From Janthinobacterium sp. GW458P (lineage in GTDB: Bacteria; Pseudomonadota; Gammaproteobacteria; Burkholderiales; Burkholderiaceae_D), in contig NZ_NEGZ01000039.1 in NCBI RefSeq assembly GCF_002127585.1, positions 1-53,498 of the forward strand: a stretch of 53,498 bases of DNA, given 5' to 3'. The notes under the pieces are model-generated. The model was given only the letters and a program-made list of their open reading frames with translations, made no database searches and was not told the origin of the DNA. Below, piece after piece: positions 17,549-26,225 of this stretch; within the stretch, counting starts at the first letter, position 1, and each line of letters begins with the position of its first letter. The position numbers were made by a program, and so were the translations under genes.

Positions 17549-17608
17549 CCGAGGAGCGTTGCGACGAAGAAATTCGCCAGGCTCGGAATATCCTGCAACC
17601 GCGCTCAC
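17549..17608 (+). ncRNA. SAH riboswitch upstream of ahcY
   Basis: The sequence follows the S-adenosylhomocysteine riboswitch consensus: CCGAGGAGCGTTGCGACG at 17549-17566, then CCAGGCTCGG at 17577-17586, then AACCGCGCTCAC at 17597-17608. Stem P1 is CCGAG (17549-17553) with CTCGG (17582-17586). The pseudoknot is GAGCG (17554-17558) with CGCTC (17602-17606). It sits 29 nt before the ahcY start and just upstream of the AAAGGAGG ribosome binding site. In this class, SAH binding turns the downstream gene on, so SAH build-up induces its own hydrolase. Confidence 0.92.
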
Positions 17609-17637
17609 GTACCTTTTTCAACTGAAAGGAGGGCGTG

Positions 17638-19062
17638 ATGAACGCCGTACTCAAATCGCAACACGACTACACCATCGCCGATATCACTCTGGCCGCATGG
17701 GGCGACAAAGAAATCAAGATTGCTGAAACGGAAATGCCTGGCCTGATGGCCATCCGCGAGGAATTCGCGGCAGCGCAGCCATTGAAGGGCGCGCGCATCA
17801 CCGGTTCCATCCACATGACCATCCAGACCGCCGTGCTGATCCAGACCCTGGAAGCACTGGGCGCGCAAGTGCGTTGGGCATCGTGCAACATTTACTCCAC
17901 GCAAGATCACGCCGCCGCCGCCATCGCTGCCGCCGGCACGCCCGTGTTCGCCGTCAAGGGCGAGTCGCTCGACGACTACTGGGAATACACGCACCGCATC
18001 TTCGAATGGCCGGATGCGGACGGCAAGGCTGTCTACTCGAACATGATCCTCGACGATGGCGGCGACGCCACCCTGCTGCTGCACCTGGGCGTGCGCGCGG
18101 AAACCGACCTGTCGGTGCTGGCCAACCCCGGTTCGGAAGAAGAAATCTGCCTGTTCAACTCGATCAAGAAGCACCTGCTGGTTGACCCGACCTGGTACTC
18201 GAAGCGTTTGCCGGAAATCCTCGGCGTGACGGAAGAAACGACGACCGGCGTGCACCGTTTGTACCAGATGCATAAGGAAGGCAAGCTGGCTTTCCCTGCG
18301 ATCAACGTCAACGATTCCGTCACGAAATCGAAATTCGACAACCTGTATGGCTGCCGCGAATCCCTGGTCGATGGCATCAAGCGCGCCACCGACGTGATGA
18401 TCGCCGGCAAAGTGGCCGTCATCGCCGGTTACGGTGACGTCGGCAAGGGTTCGGCGCAAGCCATGCGCGCCCTGTCGGCGCAAGTGTGGGTGACGGAGGT
18501 CGACCCGATCTGCGCACTGCAGGCGGCGATGGAAGGCTACCGCGTCGTGACCATGGATTACGCGTGCGAACACGGCGACATCTTCGTTACCTGCACCGGC
18601 AACTATCACATCCTGACGCACGACCACCTGACGCGCATGAAAGACCAGGCCATCGTCTGCAACATTGGTCACTTTGATAATGAAATCGACGTTGCTTCGT
18701 TGAAACAATACGAGTGGGAAAACATCAAGCCGCAAGTTGACCACATCATCTTCCCGTCGGGCCGCCGCATCATCCTGCTGGCCGAAGGCCGTTTGGTCAA
18801 CCTCGGCTGCGGCACGGGCCACCCGTCGTACGTGATGAGCTCGTCGTTCGCCAACCAGACGATCGCGCAGATCGAGCTGTACGCGAACACGGCCAACTAC
18901 CCGGTCGGCGTGTACACCTTGCCGAAACACCTGGATGAAAAAGTCGCGCGTTTGCAACTCAAAAAGTTGAATGCGCAGCTGACGGAACTGACGCAAGAGC
19001 AAGCCGACTACATCGGCGTGCGTCAAGAAGGCCCTTATAAGCCAGAGCACTACCGTTATTAA
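17638..19062 (+). CDS. ahcY: S-adenosylhomocysteine hydrolase
   Basis: NAD-dependent adenosylhomocysteinase that splits SAH to homocysteine and adenosine, relieving product inhibition of methyltransferases. Conserved [16 protein letters not shown], the NAD-binding [38 protein letters not shown] and the C-terminal LGCGTGHPS and YKPEHYRY are all present. 474 residues including the roughly 40-residue insertion typical of proteobacterial forms. The ATG at 17638 is preceded by AAAGGAGG with ideal spacing; a GTG 3 nt upstream is less likely. It is under an SAH riboswitch and is followed by a small membrane protein gene and metF. Confidence 0.98.
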   Translation: MNAVLKSQHDYTIADITLAAWGDKEIKIAETEMPGLMAIREEFAAAQPLKGARITGSIHMTIQTAVLIQTLEALGAQVRWASCNIYSTQDHAAAAIAAAGTPVFAVKGESLDDYWEYTHRIFEWPDADGKAVYSNMILDDGGDATLLLHLGVRAETDLSVLANPGSEEEICLFNSIKKHLLVDPTWYSKRLPEILGVTEETTTGVHRLYQMHKEGKLAFPAINVNDSVTKSKFDNLYGCRESLVDGIKRATDVMIAGKVAVIAGYGDVGKGSAQAMRALSAQVWVTEVDPICALQAAMEGYRVVTMDYACEHGDIFVTCTGNYHILTHDHLTRMKDQAIVCNIGHFDNEIDVASLKQYEWENIKPQVDHIIFPSGRRIILLAEGRLVNLGCGTGHPSYVMSSSFANQTIAQIELYANTANYPVGVYTLPKHLDEKVARLQLKKLNAQLTELTQEQADYIGVRQEGPYKPEHYRY

Positions 19063-19070
19063 TCGCTTGC

Positions 19071-19137
19071 TTGCCTCGGGAACCTACTGCGCTTCTCGGC
19101 CACGCCGCGCATCCGCTCGCTACGGTTCCTGAGGCAA
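19071..19137. repeat. 67-bp inverted repeat between ahcY and the membrane protein gene
   Basis: TTGCCTCGGGAACC (19071-19084) is inverted at 19124-19137 (GGTTCCTGAGGCAA) with one mismatch. The arms flank a GC-rich core. No T tract follows, so it is not a typical intrinsic terminator. It may be an mRNA stabiliser or a REP-like element lowering expression of the distal genes. Confidence 0.55.
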
Positions 19138-19211
19138 CAAGACTGATCGGTGTATCGTTAGAGACAGCCGTTACTGTGCTGTCTCAATATCTTTTTTGAC
19201 AGGCTAGAGAA

Positions 19212-19568
19212 ATGCGCTTGCTACTGATTTGGTTTATCAATGCGGCAGCCCTGTTTGCCGTCCCCTATCTGATGCATTCGGTGACGATGAGCAGCGGCTG
19301 GACCGCGCTGCTGGCCGCTGCCGTGCTGGGGCTGGTCAATGCACTGATCCGTCCTTTGCTGATCCTGCTGACCCTGCCCGTGACGTTTCTGTCGCTGGGC
19401 CTGTTCATTTTGATCATCAATGGCTTCCTGTTCTGGCTGGTGGCGCAGGTGATAGCTGGTTTCCATGTCGCCAGTTTCTGGTCTGCCGTCGGTGGTGCCA
19501 TTCTGTACAGCATCATTTCCTGGGCCTTGTCGACCTTACTTTTGAGTAATGACGATGGAAAAGCATAA
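19212..19568 (+). CDS. Small membrane protein, phage-holin-family (YvlD/Phage_holin_4_2 type)
   Basis: A 118-residue protein with about four transmembrane helices (LLIWFINAAALFAVPYLM; ALLAAAVLGLVNALIRPLLILL; FLSLGLFILIINGFLFWLVA; FWSAVGGAILYSIISWALSTLLL). The GLVNALIRPLLILLTLPVTFLSLGLF core is the signature of the family often labelled phage holin family protein, although it is chromosomal and widespread, not phage. Function unknown. It sits between ahcY and metF, and its 3' end overlaps metF by 20 nt, so the two are translationally coupled. Confidence 0.85.
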   Translation: MRLLLIWFINAAALFAVPYLMHSVTMSSGWTALLAAAVLGLVNALIRPLLILLTLPVTFLSLGLFILIINGFLFWLVAQVIAGFHVASFWSAVGGAILYSIISWALSTLLLSNDDGKA

Positions 19569-20385
19569 TTTCAGTATTGAGTTTTTCCCGCCGAAAACCC
19601 CGGAAGGGGCGGAAAAGCTGCGCGTCACGCGCGCCAAGTTGTCCGAATTGCATCCGAAGTATTTCTCGGTGACGTTCGGCGCGGGCGGCACCACGCAGCA
19701 GGGCACGCTGGACACTGTGCGCGAGATCCTGGCGGCCGGCGAAGAAGCCGCACCGCACCTGTCTTGCGTGGGCGGCACGCGCGAATCGATCCGCGCCGTG
19801 CTGGGCGAGTTCAAGGCGGCCGGCGTGAGCCGCATCGTGGCCTTGCGCGGCGATTTGCCGAGCGGCTACGGCGCCTCGGGCGAGTTCCGCTACGCCAACG
19901 AGCTGGTGGAATTCATCCGCGCCGAGACGGGCGACCATTTTCATATCGAAGTGGCCGCCTATCCGGAAGTGCATCCGCAAGCCCGTTCGCCGCAGGACGA
20001 CCTGAATGCGTTCGCGCGCAAGGTGCAGGCCGGCGCCGATGCGGCCATCACCCAGTACTTCTACAATGCCGACGCGTATTTCCAGTTTGTCGAGCAGACG
20101 CAGAAGCTGGGCATCAATGTGCCCATCGTGGCCGGCATCATGCCGATCACGAATTACACGCAGCTGATGCGCTTTTCGGACATGTGCGGCGCGGAAATTC
20201 CACGCTGGGTGCGTTTGAAACTGGCCAGCTTCGGCGACGACAGCGCGTCCATCAAGGCGTTTGGCCTGGACGTGGTGACGGGCCTGTGCGAACGCCTGCT
20301 GGAAGGCGGCGCGCCAGGCTTGCATTTTTATAGCATGAACCAGGCGGCCGCCACGACGGCCTTGTGGCAGCGCCTGGTGAAGTAG
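19549..20385 (+). CDS. metF: 5,10-methylenetetrahydrofolate reductase
   Basis: FAD-dependent reductase producing 5-methyl-THF for homocysteine remethylation. N-terminal SIEFFPPKT, then VTFGAGGTT, LALRGDLP-type segment (VALRGDLPSGYG), DAAITQYFYNADAYF and GIMPITNY are family motifs. 278 residues, normal. Two ATGs are close together (19549 and 19555); the first is given. It overlaps the upstream membrane protein gene and completes the riboswitch-led ahcY unit, linking SAH clearance with methyl-group supply. Confidence 0.96.
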   Translation: MTMEKHNFSIEFFPPKTPEGAEKLRVTRAKLSELHPKYFSVTFGAGGTTQQGTLDTVREILAAGEEAAPHLSCVGGTRESIRAVLGEFKAAGVSRIVALRGDLPSGYGASGEFRYANELVEFIRAETGDHFHIEVAAYPEVHPQARSPQDDLNAFARKVQAGADAAITQYFYNADAYFQFVEQTQKLGINVPIVAGIMPITNYTQLMRFSDMCGAEIPRWVRLKLASFGDDSASIKAFGLDVVTGLCERLLEGGAPGLHFYSMNQAAATTALWQRLVK

Positions 20386-20404
20386 TACCTCGGGCTTACA
20401 GCGC

Positions 20405-21007
20405 CTAATAGTAAAGATCGCCCTCGGTCACGATGTAATCGAGGGCGATGTCGTATTGGCCGTTCGGAAAACTTGCCGCTAGGCAGGCATAGGCGATACC
20501 GACGGTGCGCGGACGGGGCGTTTGGGCCAGCGTGCGGTCATAATAGCCGCCGCCATAACCGAGGCGAAAGCGTTCCTGGTTAAAACCCAGGCAGGGCACG
20601 AGCAGGGCCGCGGGCGCCGGGTGCAGGCGCAACCGGGCCGGCACGGCCACGCCCATGCCATCCTTGACCATGGCTTCGCCAGGCGTCCAGCCGGAAAATG
20701 CCAGCGGCGCGTGCTTTTCCAGCACCACCGGCAAGCTTAATTGCACGCCGCGCGCGGCCAGCTGCGCATATGCCTCGTGCAAGTCGGGCTCGCCGTGCAG
20801 CGGCCAGTACACGCCCAGTTCCTTGACGTTTTCCTGCGCGCACCAGTCGAGCAGGCGCTGCGCGATGGCCGCATCCCATCCTGCGCGCGTGGCGTCGGGC
20901 AGGGCACGGCGTGCCGCCAGCAAGGCTTTGCGCAAGCCGGCTTTTTCCTGTGGCGCAATGGGTGGCCGTGCAGCCGGGTCGCATGTTATTCTAGGGTCGC
21001 TATTCAT
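20405..21007 (-). CDS. 5-formyltetrahydrofolate cyclo-ligase
   Basis: Recycles 5-formyl-THF to 5,10-methenyl-THF with ATP (ygfA/fau family). Motifs: KAGLRKALLAARRALP at the N terminus, VYWPLHGEPDL, and the hallmark GFNQERFRLGYGGGYYDRTL with the glycine-rich ATP-binding loop. 200 residues from the ATG at 21007. It converges with metF, 19 nt apart, so two folate enzymes face each other. It is divergent from the lytic transglycosylase gene with only 27 bp between starts, so their promoters must lie inside each other's coding sequence. Confidence 0.93.
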   Translation of the reverse strand: MNSDPRITCDPAARPPIAPQEKAGLRKALLAARRALPDATRAGWDAAIAQRLLDWCAQENVKELGVYWPLHGEPDLHEAYAQLAARGVQLSLPVVLEKHAPLAFSGWTPGEAMVKDGMGVAVPARLRLHPAPAALLVPCLGFNQERFRLGYGGGYYDRTLAQTPRPRTVGIAYACLAASFPNGQYDIALDYIVTEGDLYY

Positions 21008-21034
21008 ATCACCATCAAGATTGAGAGTCGTACA

Positions 21035-23023
21035 TTGATTTCCCCACTGAAATGGATTGCCGGCTCGATGCTGTGTGCCGCATCGGCCTTGTCTCCCCTG
21101 GCCGCCCTGGCCCAGGTGTCCGCCACCGTCTCCCCCGCTGCCGCGCTGGCGTCCGATACGCGCAGCGAGGATGATGCCTTCCTGCTGCTGCGCGACGCCG
21201 CGCGCAAGGATGACGCCGAAAAAGCCGACTTTTATGCGGCGCGGCTGACGAATTACCAGATTCCATCGTATGTCGACTATTATCGGCTGAAACCGCGCAT
21301 CAAACTGCTGACCGAGGCGCAATTTCGCGATTACCTGAACCGCTACAAGGGCAGCGCCATCGCCGACCGCTTCCGCAATGACTGGCTGCTGGAACTGGGC
21401 CGCAAGCGCGACTGGGCAGTGTTCGATGAGCAATACCCGCAATTTGCCCTCGACGATGATACCCAGCTCAAGTGCTACGCGCTGATGTCGCGCGCCGCCA
21501 AGGGCCAGAACGTGGCGGCCGAGGCGCGCAATCTGCTCGTCGCGCCGCCCGGTTATGGCGAAGCGTGCGGCAGCCTGATCGCCGTATTGGCGCAAAACGG
21601 CCAGTTTGACACGAATGAGCTGTGGGCGCAGATCCGCCTGGCGGGCCAGACCAACGCCACGGGTCCGGCGCGCCGCATCGCGCTGCTGCTGGGCGCGTCC
21701 GACGCGAAGATGGCGCAAGCGATCGACTTGCCCGCGCTGATGCTGGCCAAGGGGCCGGGCCCCAGCCGCGCCGACCATGAAATGTACCTGGTGGCCATCG
21801 GCCGCATGGCGAAAAGCACATTAAAACTGGGCGTGGTGGCGCTGCAAAAGGCGAGTGCGCAGCTGACGGCGCAGGAACAGGCCATCGGCTGGTCCAACCT
21901 GGCCTTGCAGGCGTCGTACTCGCTGGCGCCGGAAGCCTTCGAATATTGGCAAAAATCCAATGGCGCGCCATTGACCCTGGAGCAGATGCAGTGGAAAACG
22001 CGCATTGCCTTGCGCGAAGGCAACTGGCCCATGGTGAAGTCGTCCATCCAGGCCATGCCGGCCTCGCTGCGCACGGACCCCACCTGGGTCTACTGGCTGG
22101 CGCGCGCGCAGCAGGCGGAAACGCCGGGCCGCCCGAATGCACAGGCCGATGCCCTGTACCGCACGATTGCCGACCAGTCGAATTTCTACGGCTTGCTGGC
22201 CAACGAAGAGCTGGGCAACCACCTGGTGCTGCCGCCGCCGGGCCAGCCCGTCACGCCGGCGGAAATTGCCGCCATGGCCGCCAATCCGGGGCTGCAGCGG
22301 GCCTTGAAATTCTTCAATATGCGCTTGCGCTTCGAAGGCACGCGCGAGTGGAACTGGGAATTGCGCTCGATGACGGATCGACAACATCTGGCGGCCGCGG
22401 AATTTGCGCGCCAGAACAATGTGCTCGACCGCATGGTCAACACTTCGGACCGCACGCGCCTGGAAGTGGACTATACGCAACGCTATCCGACGCCGCACGA
22501 CGACGTCATGCATCCGGCCACGCAAACCCTGGGCCTCGATAAAGCCTGGGTGTATGGCCTGATCCGCCAGGAATCGCGCTTCATCATGGATGCGCAATCG
22601 CACGTGGGCGCCTCCGGTTTGATGCAGGTCATGCCGTCGACGGCCCGTTATGTCGCCAAGAAGATCGGTTTGACTGATTTCGTCACGGAAACCTTGAGCG
22701 ATGTGCGCACGAATGTCTTGCTGGGCACGAATTACCTGAACATGGTGCTAGGCGGCCTCGACGGTTCGCAAGTGCTGGCCAGCGCCGCCTACAACGCGGG
22801 GCCGGGGCGCCTGCGCATCTGGCGCGCCACCATGACGCGGCCGCTGGAAGGCGCCGTCTTCGCCGAAACGATCCCGTACACGGAAACGCGCGGCTACGTG
22901 AAAAACGTGATGGCCAACGCCACGTATTACGCGGCCCTGTTCGAGAAAAGCCCGCAGTCGCTGAAGGCGCGCCTGGGCACCGTGGGACCGAAAAACAGCG
23001 CTGTCGCGGCCGATTTGCCTTGA
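21035..23023 (+). CDS. Soluble lytic murein transglycosylase (Slt70-like)
   Basis: Periplasmic peptidoglycan lytic transglycosylase. A signal peptide (ISPLKWIAGSMLCAASALSPLAALAQ) is followed by a long alpha-superhelical domain (about residues 40-450) and a C-terminal SLT domain. The catalytic Glu is in IRQESRF, with HVGASGLMQVMPSTA and SAAYNAGPGRLR completing the family signature. Translation seems to start at TTG 21035, preceded by GAGAG; this gives the n-region lysine a signal peptide needs, whereas the ATG at 21068 starts inside the hydrophobic core. 662 residues, close to Slt70. The next gene starts 22 nt downstream. Confidence 0.9.
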   Translation: MISPLKWIAGSMLCAASALSPLAALAQVSATVSPAAALASDTRSEDDAFLLLRDAARKDDAEKADFYAARLTNYQIPSYVDYYRLKPRIKLLTEAQFRDYLNRYKGSAIADRFRNDWLLELGRKRDWAVFDEQYPQFALDDDTQLKCYALMSRAAKGQNVAAEARNLLVAPPGYGEACGSLIAVLAQNGQFDTNELWAQIRLAGQTNATGPARRIALLLGASDAKMAQAIDLPALMLAKGPGPSRADHEMYLVAIGRMAKSTLKLGVVALQKASAQLTAQEQAIGWSNLALQASYSLAPEAFEYWQKSNGAPLTLEQMQWKTRIALREGNWPMVKSSIQAMPASLRTDPTWVYWLARAQQAETPGRPNAQADALYRTIADQSNFYGLLANEELGNHLVLPPPGQPVTPAEIAAMAANPGLQRALKFFNMRLRFEGTREWNWELRSMTDRQHLAAAEFARQNNVLDRMVNTSDRTRLEVDYTQRYPTPHDDVMHPATQTLGLDKAWVYGLIRQESRFIMDAQSHVGASGLMQVMPSTARYVAKKIGLTDFVTETLSDVRTNVLLGTNYLNMVLGGLDGSQVLASAAYNAGPGRLRIWRATMTRPLEGAVFAETIPYTETRGYVKNVMANATYYAALFEKSPQSLKARLGTVGPKNSAVAADLP

Positions 23024-23045
23024 ACCTTACCTGGATTAGCTGATT

Positions 23046-23762
23046 ATGCAAACGACCATCCTTGATCCCAGCCTGACGCAAGCCCTGGCCGCCGCGCGCG
23101 AGCCAGGTTTGACCCTGATCATCGGCAACAAGAATTACTCGTCGTGGTCGATGCGCCCGTGGGTGGCCATGACGGCCTTCGGCATTCCGTTCCAGGAAGT
23201 GCGCGTGCTGCTCGACCAGCAGGACACGGCGACGAAAATCGCCGCCTATTCGGCCTGCGGCCGGGTGCCCGTGCTGCTGGCGGGCGAGATGACGATCTGG
23301 GACAGCCTGGCCATCTGCGAATACCTGGCCGAGCAGTTTCCTGACAAACACCTGTGGCCGCAGGATGTGGCCGCGCGCGCCATGGCGCGTTGTGTCTGCG
23401 CGGAAATGCATTCCGGTTTCACCGGCTTGCGCACGGACATGTCGATGAATATCAAGGCGAAGCTGCCGGGACGGGGCCGCACGGCCGCCGCGCAGGCCGA
23501 CATCGGCCGCATCAGCGAAATCTGGGAAGAGTGTTTATCCCGCTTTGGCCACCACCAGTTCCTGTTTGGCGAGTTTTCCATCGCCGATGCGTATTTCGCC
23601 CCCGTCGTCATGCGTTTCCGCACGTATGGCGTGTCGCTGGCGCCGGCGCTGAACGCCTACTGCGAGCGCGTGCAGGCGCACCCGGCCATAGCCCGCTGGA
23701 TCACGGAAGCGCTGGCGGAGACGGAAACGGCGCCCAAGCACGACGCGGAACTGCCTGATTAA
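23046..23762 (+). CDS. Glutathione S-transferase family protein
   Basis: A 238-residue cytosolic GST. The N-terminal thioredoxin-fold domain has the Ser-type active-site region NKNYSSWSMRPW, and GRVPVLL followed by WDSLAICEYLAEQFP, the glutathione-binding segment. The C-terminal all-helical domain ends FLFGEFSIADAYFAPVVMRF, the usual N-capping and hydrophobic-staple region. It resembles the maleylacetoacetate isomerase/zeta-like or YfcF-like groups, but the substrate cannot be named. It is in a likely operon between slt and cca (gaps of 22 and 12 nt). Confidence 0.9.
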   Translation: MQTTILDPSLTQALAAAREPGLTLIIGNKNYSSWSMRPWVAMTAFGIPFQEVRVLLDQQDTATKIAAYSACGRVPVLLAGEMTIWDSLAICEYLAEQFPDKHLWPQDVAARAMARCVCAEMHSGFTGLRTDMSMNIKAKLPGRGRTAAAQADIGRISEIWEECLSRFGHHQFLFGEFSIADAYFAPVVMRFRTYGVSLAPALNAYCERVQAHPAIARWITEALAETETAPKHDAELPD

Positions 23763-23774
23763 GAAAAGAGTGTT

Positions 23775-24872
23775 ATGAAGATATACACGGTCGGTGGCGC
23801 GGTGCGCGACCAACTGCTGGGCTTGCCCGTGAAAGACCACGACCACGTCGTCGTCGGCGCCACGCCCGAAGACATGCTGCGCCAGGGCTTCCGCCCCGTC
23901 GGCAAGGATTTCCCCGTCTTCCTGCACCCGCAGACGCAGGAAGAATACGCGCTGGCACGCACGGAACGCAAGACGGCCCCCGGCTACCGGGGCTTTGTCT
24001 TCCATACGGCGCCCGACGTCACGCTGGAAGACGACCTGGTGCGGCGCGATCTGACCATCAACGCCATCGCCCGGGCCGAGGATGGGACGTTGACCGACCC
24101 GTTCGGCGGCGTTGAGGATATTCGTAACAAGATCTTCCGCCACGTCTCCGACGCATTCGGCGAAGACCCCGTGCGCATCTTGCGCCTGGCCCGCTTTGCC
24201 GCCCGCTACGACGCTTTCACCATTGCACCGGCCACTCTGGCCCTGATGCGCCGGATGGTGCTTGATGGCGAAGTCGATGCCCTGGTGGCCGAGCGCGTGT
24301 GGCAGGAAGTGGCCAAGGGCTTGATGGAACGCCGCCCGTCGCGCATGCTGACGGTGCTGCACGAATGCGGCGCGCTGGCGCGCATCATGGGAGAAATCCA
24401 GCTCAGCGAGCGCTTGCTGCAGGTGATCGACCATGCGGCCGCGCAGGGCCTGGACTTGCCCGTGCGCTTTGCCGTCCTGACGTTGCATATGAGTAAAGAT
24501 TCCATCGAGCAATTGAGCGAGCGCTTGCGCGTGCCCAACGAATGCCGCGAACTGGCCGTCATGGCGGCGCGCGAGCTGGACCATATCAACGGCGCGCTGG
24601 CCTTGCACGCCGAAGCCGTGGTGAGCTTGTGCGAGCGCTGCGACGGCTTGCGCAAGCCGCAGCGCTTTGCGCAGATGCTGCAGGCCGCGGCCTGTGACGC
24701 TCAGGTCACCGGCGACTTTCCCCAGGCGGCGCGGCTGCAGGGCGGACTGGACGCGGCGCGCGGCGTGAATGCGGGTGCGCTGGCGCAAGGCTGTACGGAG
24801 CCGAAACGCATCCCGCAAGTCATCCATGCGGCGCGGGTGGCGGCCGTGGCGGCCTTTCTGGACCAGGCTTGA
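23775..24872 (+). CDS. cca: CCA tRNA nucleotidyltransferase lacking the HD motif
   Basis: Adds or repairs the CCA 3' end of tRNA. The class II nucleotidyltransferase head is intact: YTVGGAVRDQLLGLPVKDHDHVVVG with the DxD carboxylates, FPVFLHPQTQEEYALARTERK, DDLVRRDLTINA, and GEDPVRILRLARFAARY. The C-terminal region keeps LSERLRVPNECREL and GLRKPQRFAQM. Compared with the well-known E. coli protein (412 residues), this one has 365. The HD phosphohydrolase part is cut out: where E. coli has CHDLGK and HHGHGP, this protein reads LHMSKD and jumps straight on. CCA addition should work; the extra phosphatase/2',3'-cyclic phosphodiesterase activities should be missing. Confidence 0.93.
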   Translation: MKIYTVGGAVRDQLLGLPVKDHDHVVVGATPEDMLRQGFRPVGKDFPVFLHPQTQEEYALARTERKTAPGYRGFVFHTAPDVTLEDDLVRRDLTINAIARAEDGTLTDPFGGVEDIRNKIFRHVSDAFGEDPVRILRLARFAARYDAFTIAPATLALMRRMVLDGEVDALVAERVWQEVAKGLMERRPSRMLTVLHECGALARIMGEIQLSERLLQVIDHAAAQGLDLPVRFAVLTLHMSKDSIEQLSERLRVPNECRELAVMAARELDHINGALALHAEAVVSLCERCDGLRKPQRFAQMLQAAACDAQVTGDFPQAARLQGGLDAARGVNAGALAQGCTEPKRIPQVIHAARVAAVAAFLDQA

Positions 24873-24958
24873 ATGGCGGGAATAGGCTACAATACCGGCG
24901 GATGCTGCACTGCACAATTCCGGCCTGACGTGCCGCAGCACCGCCTCCAGGAGTCGAC

Positions 24959-25675
24959 GTGACCTTACCCAAGCTATTTCAAAACCCGTTTCGCCGCTGG
25001 CTCAGCCGTAGCGGCGGCGGGCGCCCGACCGTGCTCGTCAAGCAATTGCATGAGCGCGACCGGCGCCGCATGATGAAGCATTTCCTGGCGCTCGAGAAAA
25101 GCGACCGCCTGCTGCGCTTCGGCAGCGCCTTGCCCGATGAACTCGTCGCGCAGTACGTGCAAAAGATGGATTTCTCGCGCGACATGATTTACGGCGTCTA
25201 CAACAGCCTGTTCAAGCTGGTGGGCGTGGGCCATCTGGCGTTCGCGCCGAAGGACCAGTCGCCGGCAAAAAGCGTGGTGACGGACAAGGAGCAGGTGGCG
25301 GAATTTGGCGTGTCGGTGTCGAAATCCATGCGCGGCATGGGCGTCGGCTCGAAACTGTTCGAGCGGGCGGCGATTCACTGCCGCAACAACGACGTTGATA
25401 CTCTGTACATGCATTGTTTGTCGTCGAACAAGACGATGATGCATATCGCCAAGAAGGCGGGCATGGAAATCCAGCGCGATTACGGCGAAGCCGATGCGTA
25501 TTTAAAACTATTGCCGCCGAACCCGACCAGCATGCTGCAGGAAGCCGTGCAGGAGCAGTTCGCCATGTTCGACTACACGTTCAAGGCGAACGCGCGCGCC
25601 GCCAGCAAACTGTTCGAACGCTTGCCGGGGCGCAAGAAGTCCGCGCCGCCGCCATCCCCGCCGCCGGCCGACTGA
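24959..25675 (+). CDS. GNAT-family N-acetyltransferase
   Basis: A 238-residue GCN5-related acetyltransferase. The acetyl-CoA-binding motif A is FGVSVSKSMRGMGVGSKLFERAAIHCR (R-x-x-G-x-G/A form as RGMGVG). It is followed by motif B, LYMHCLSSNKTMMHIAKKAGM. A C-terminal proline-rich tail (SAPPPSPPPAD) is unusual. Starts at GTG 24959 with AGGAG at 24949-24953; a TACAAT at 24888-24893 may be its -10 element. It ends exactly where the convergent Lrp-type gene ends. The acceptor substrate is unknown. Confidence 0.85.
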   Translation: MTLPKLFQNPFRRWLSRSGGGRPTVLVKQLHERDRRRMMKHFLALEKSDRLLRFGSALPDELVAQYVQKMDFSRDMIYGVYNSLFKLVGVGHLAFAPKDQSPAKSVVTDKEQVAEFGVSVSKSMRGMGVGSKLFERAAIHCRNNDVDTLYMHCLSSNKTMMHIAKKAGMEIQRDYGEADAYLKLLPPNPTSMLQEAVQEQFAMFDYTFKANARAASKLFERLPGRKKSAPPPSPPPAD

Positions 25676-26200
25676 TTACAGCAGGGGCAGGGCCGTCGTA
25701 TCCTTGATGCGCTGCAAGGCGAAGCTCGATTTCACGTCCAGCACGGCCGGGTGGCGCAGCAGGGTGGCCATCATGAAGCGCGAAAAGTGCTCCATGTCTT
25801 CCACGTGCACGCGCAGCAGATAATCCATCTCGCCCGTCATCGCATAGCACGCCACCACTTCCGGCCAATGCGCCACGGCCACGGCGAAGTCGGCGCGCGG
25901 CGAGGTATTCGTCACCAGGTTCGGCGCCAGCACGCGCGCCGTGCTGTGCGCCGTGGCGTCGCTGTGCTTTTCCAGCCGCACGTTGACGTAGGCCAGCAGG
26001 CCCAGGCCGATCTTTTCCGGGTCCAGCAGGGCCACGTACTGGCGGATCACGCCCGCTTCTTCCAGCCGTTTGACGCGGCGCAAGCATGGCGACGGCGACA
26101 GGCTGACCTGTTCGGCCACGTCCTGATTCGACAGGCGGCCATCGGCCTGCAGGACGGCGAGGATCTTGCGATCCGTTTTATCCAGCGTAATTTTGCTCAT
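25676..26200 (-). CDS. Lrp/AsnC family transcriptional regulator
   Basis: A 174-residue regulator with the Lrp/AsnC winged HTH (LDKTDRKILAVLQADGRLSNQDVAEQVSLS and CLRRVKRLEEAGVI) and a C-terminal RAM/ACT-like ligand domain (VVACYAMTGEMDYLLRVHVEDMEHF). The ATG at 26200 has GGAGGAA directly upstream. It is divergent from hpd across 125 bp containing several palindromes, so it probably controls hpd in response to an aromatic amino acid or 2-oxoacid. Neighbouring function supports this; ligand identity is inference. Confidence 0.92.
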   Translation of the reverse strand: MSKITLDKTDRKILAVLQADGRLSNQDVAEQVSLSPSPCLRRVKRLEEAGVIRQYVALLDPEKIGLGLLAYVNVRLEKHSDATAHSTARVLAPNLVTNTSPRADFAVAVAHWPEVVACYAMTGEMDYLLRVHVEDMEHFSRFMMATLLRHPAVLDVKSSFALQRIKDTTALPLL

Positions 26201-26225
26201 GCTTCCTCCGGTGGTTCTTGTTTCA

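Noticed and set aside
19196-19201. TTGACA just before the small membrane protein gene
   Set aside because: It lies 10 nt from the start codon, so it cannot drive that gene, and no -10 follows in the right place.
19212-19568. Phage remnant suggested by the holin family name
   Set aside because: The family is chromosomal and common, no phage gene is near, and the gene is coupled to metF.
20960-21060. 6S RNA next to the 5-formyl-THF cyclo-ligase gene
   Set aside because: The gene often flanks ssrS in proteobacteria, but here the upstream space is 27 bp and then coding sequence.
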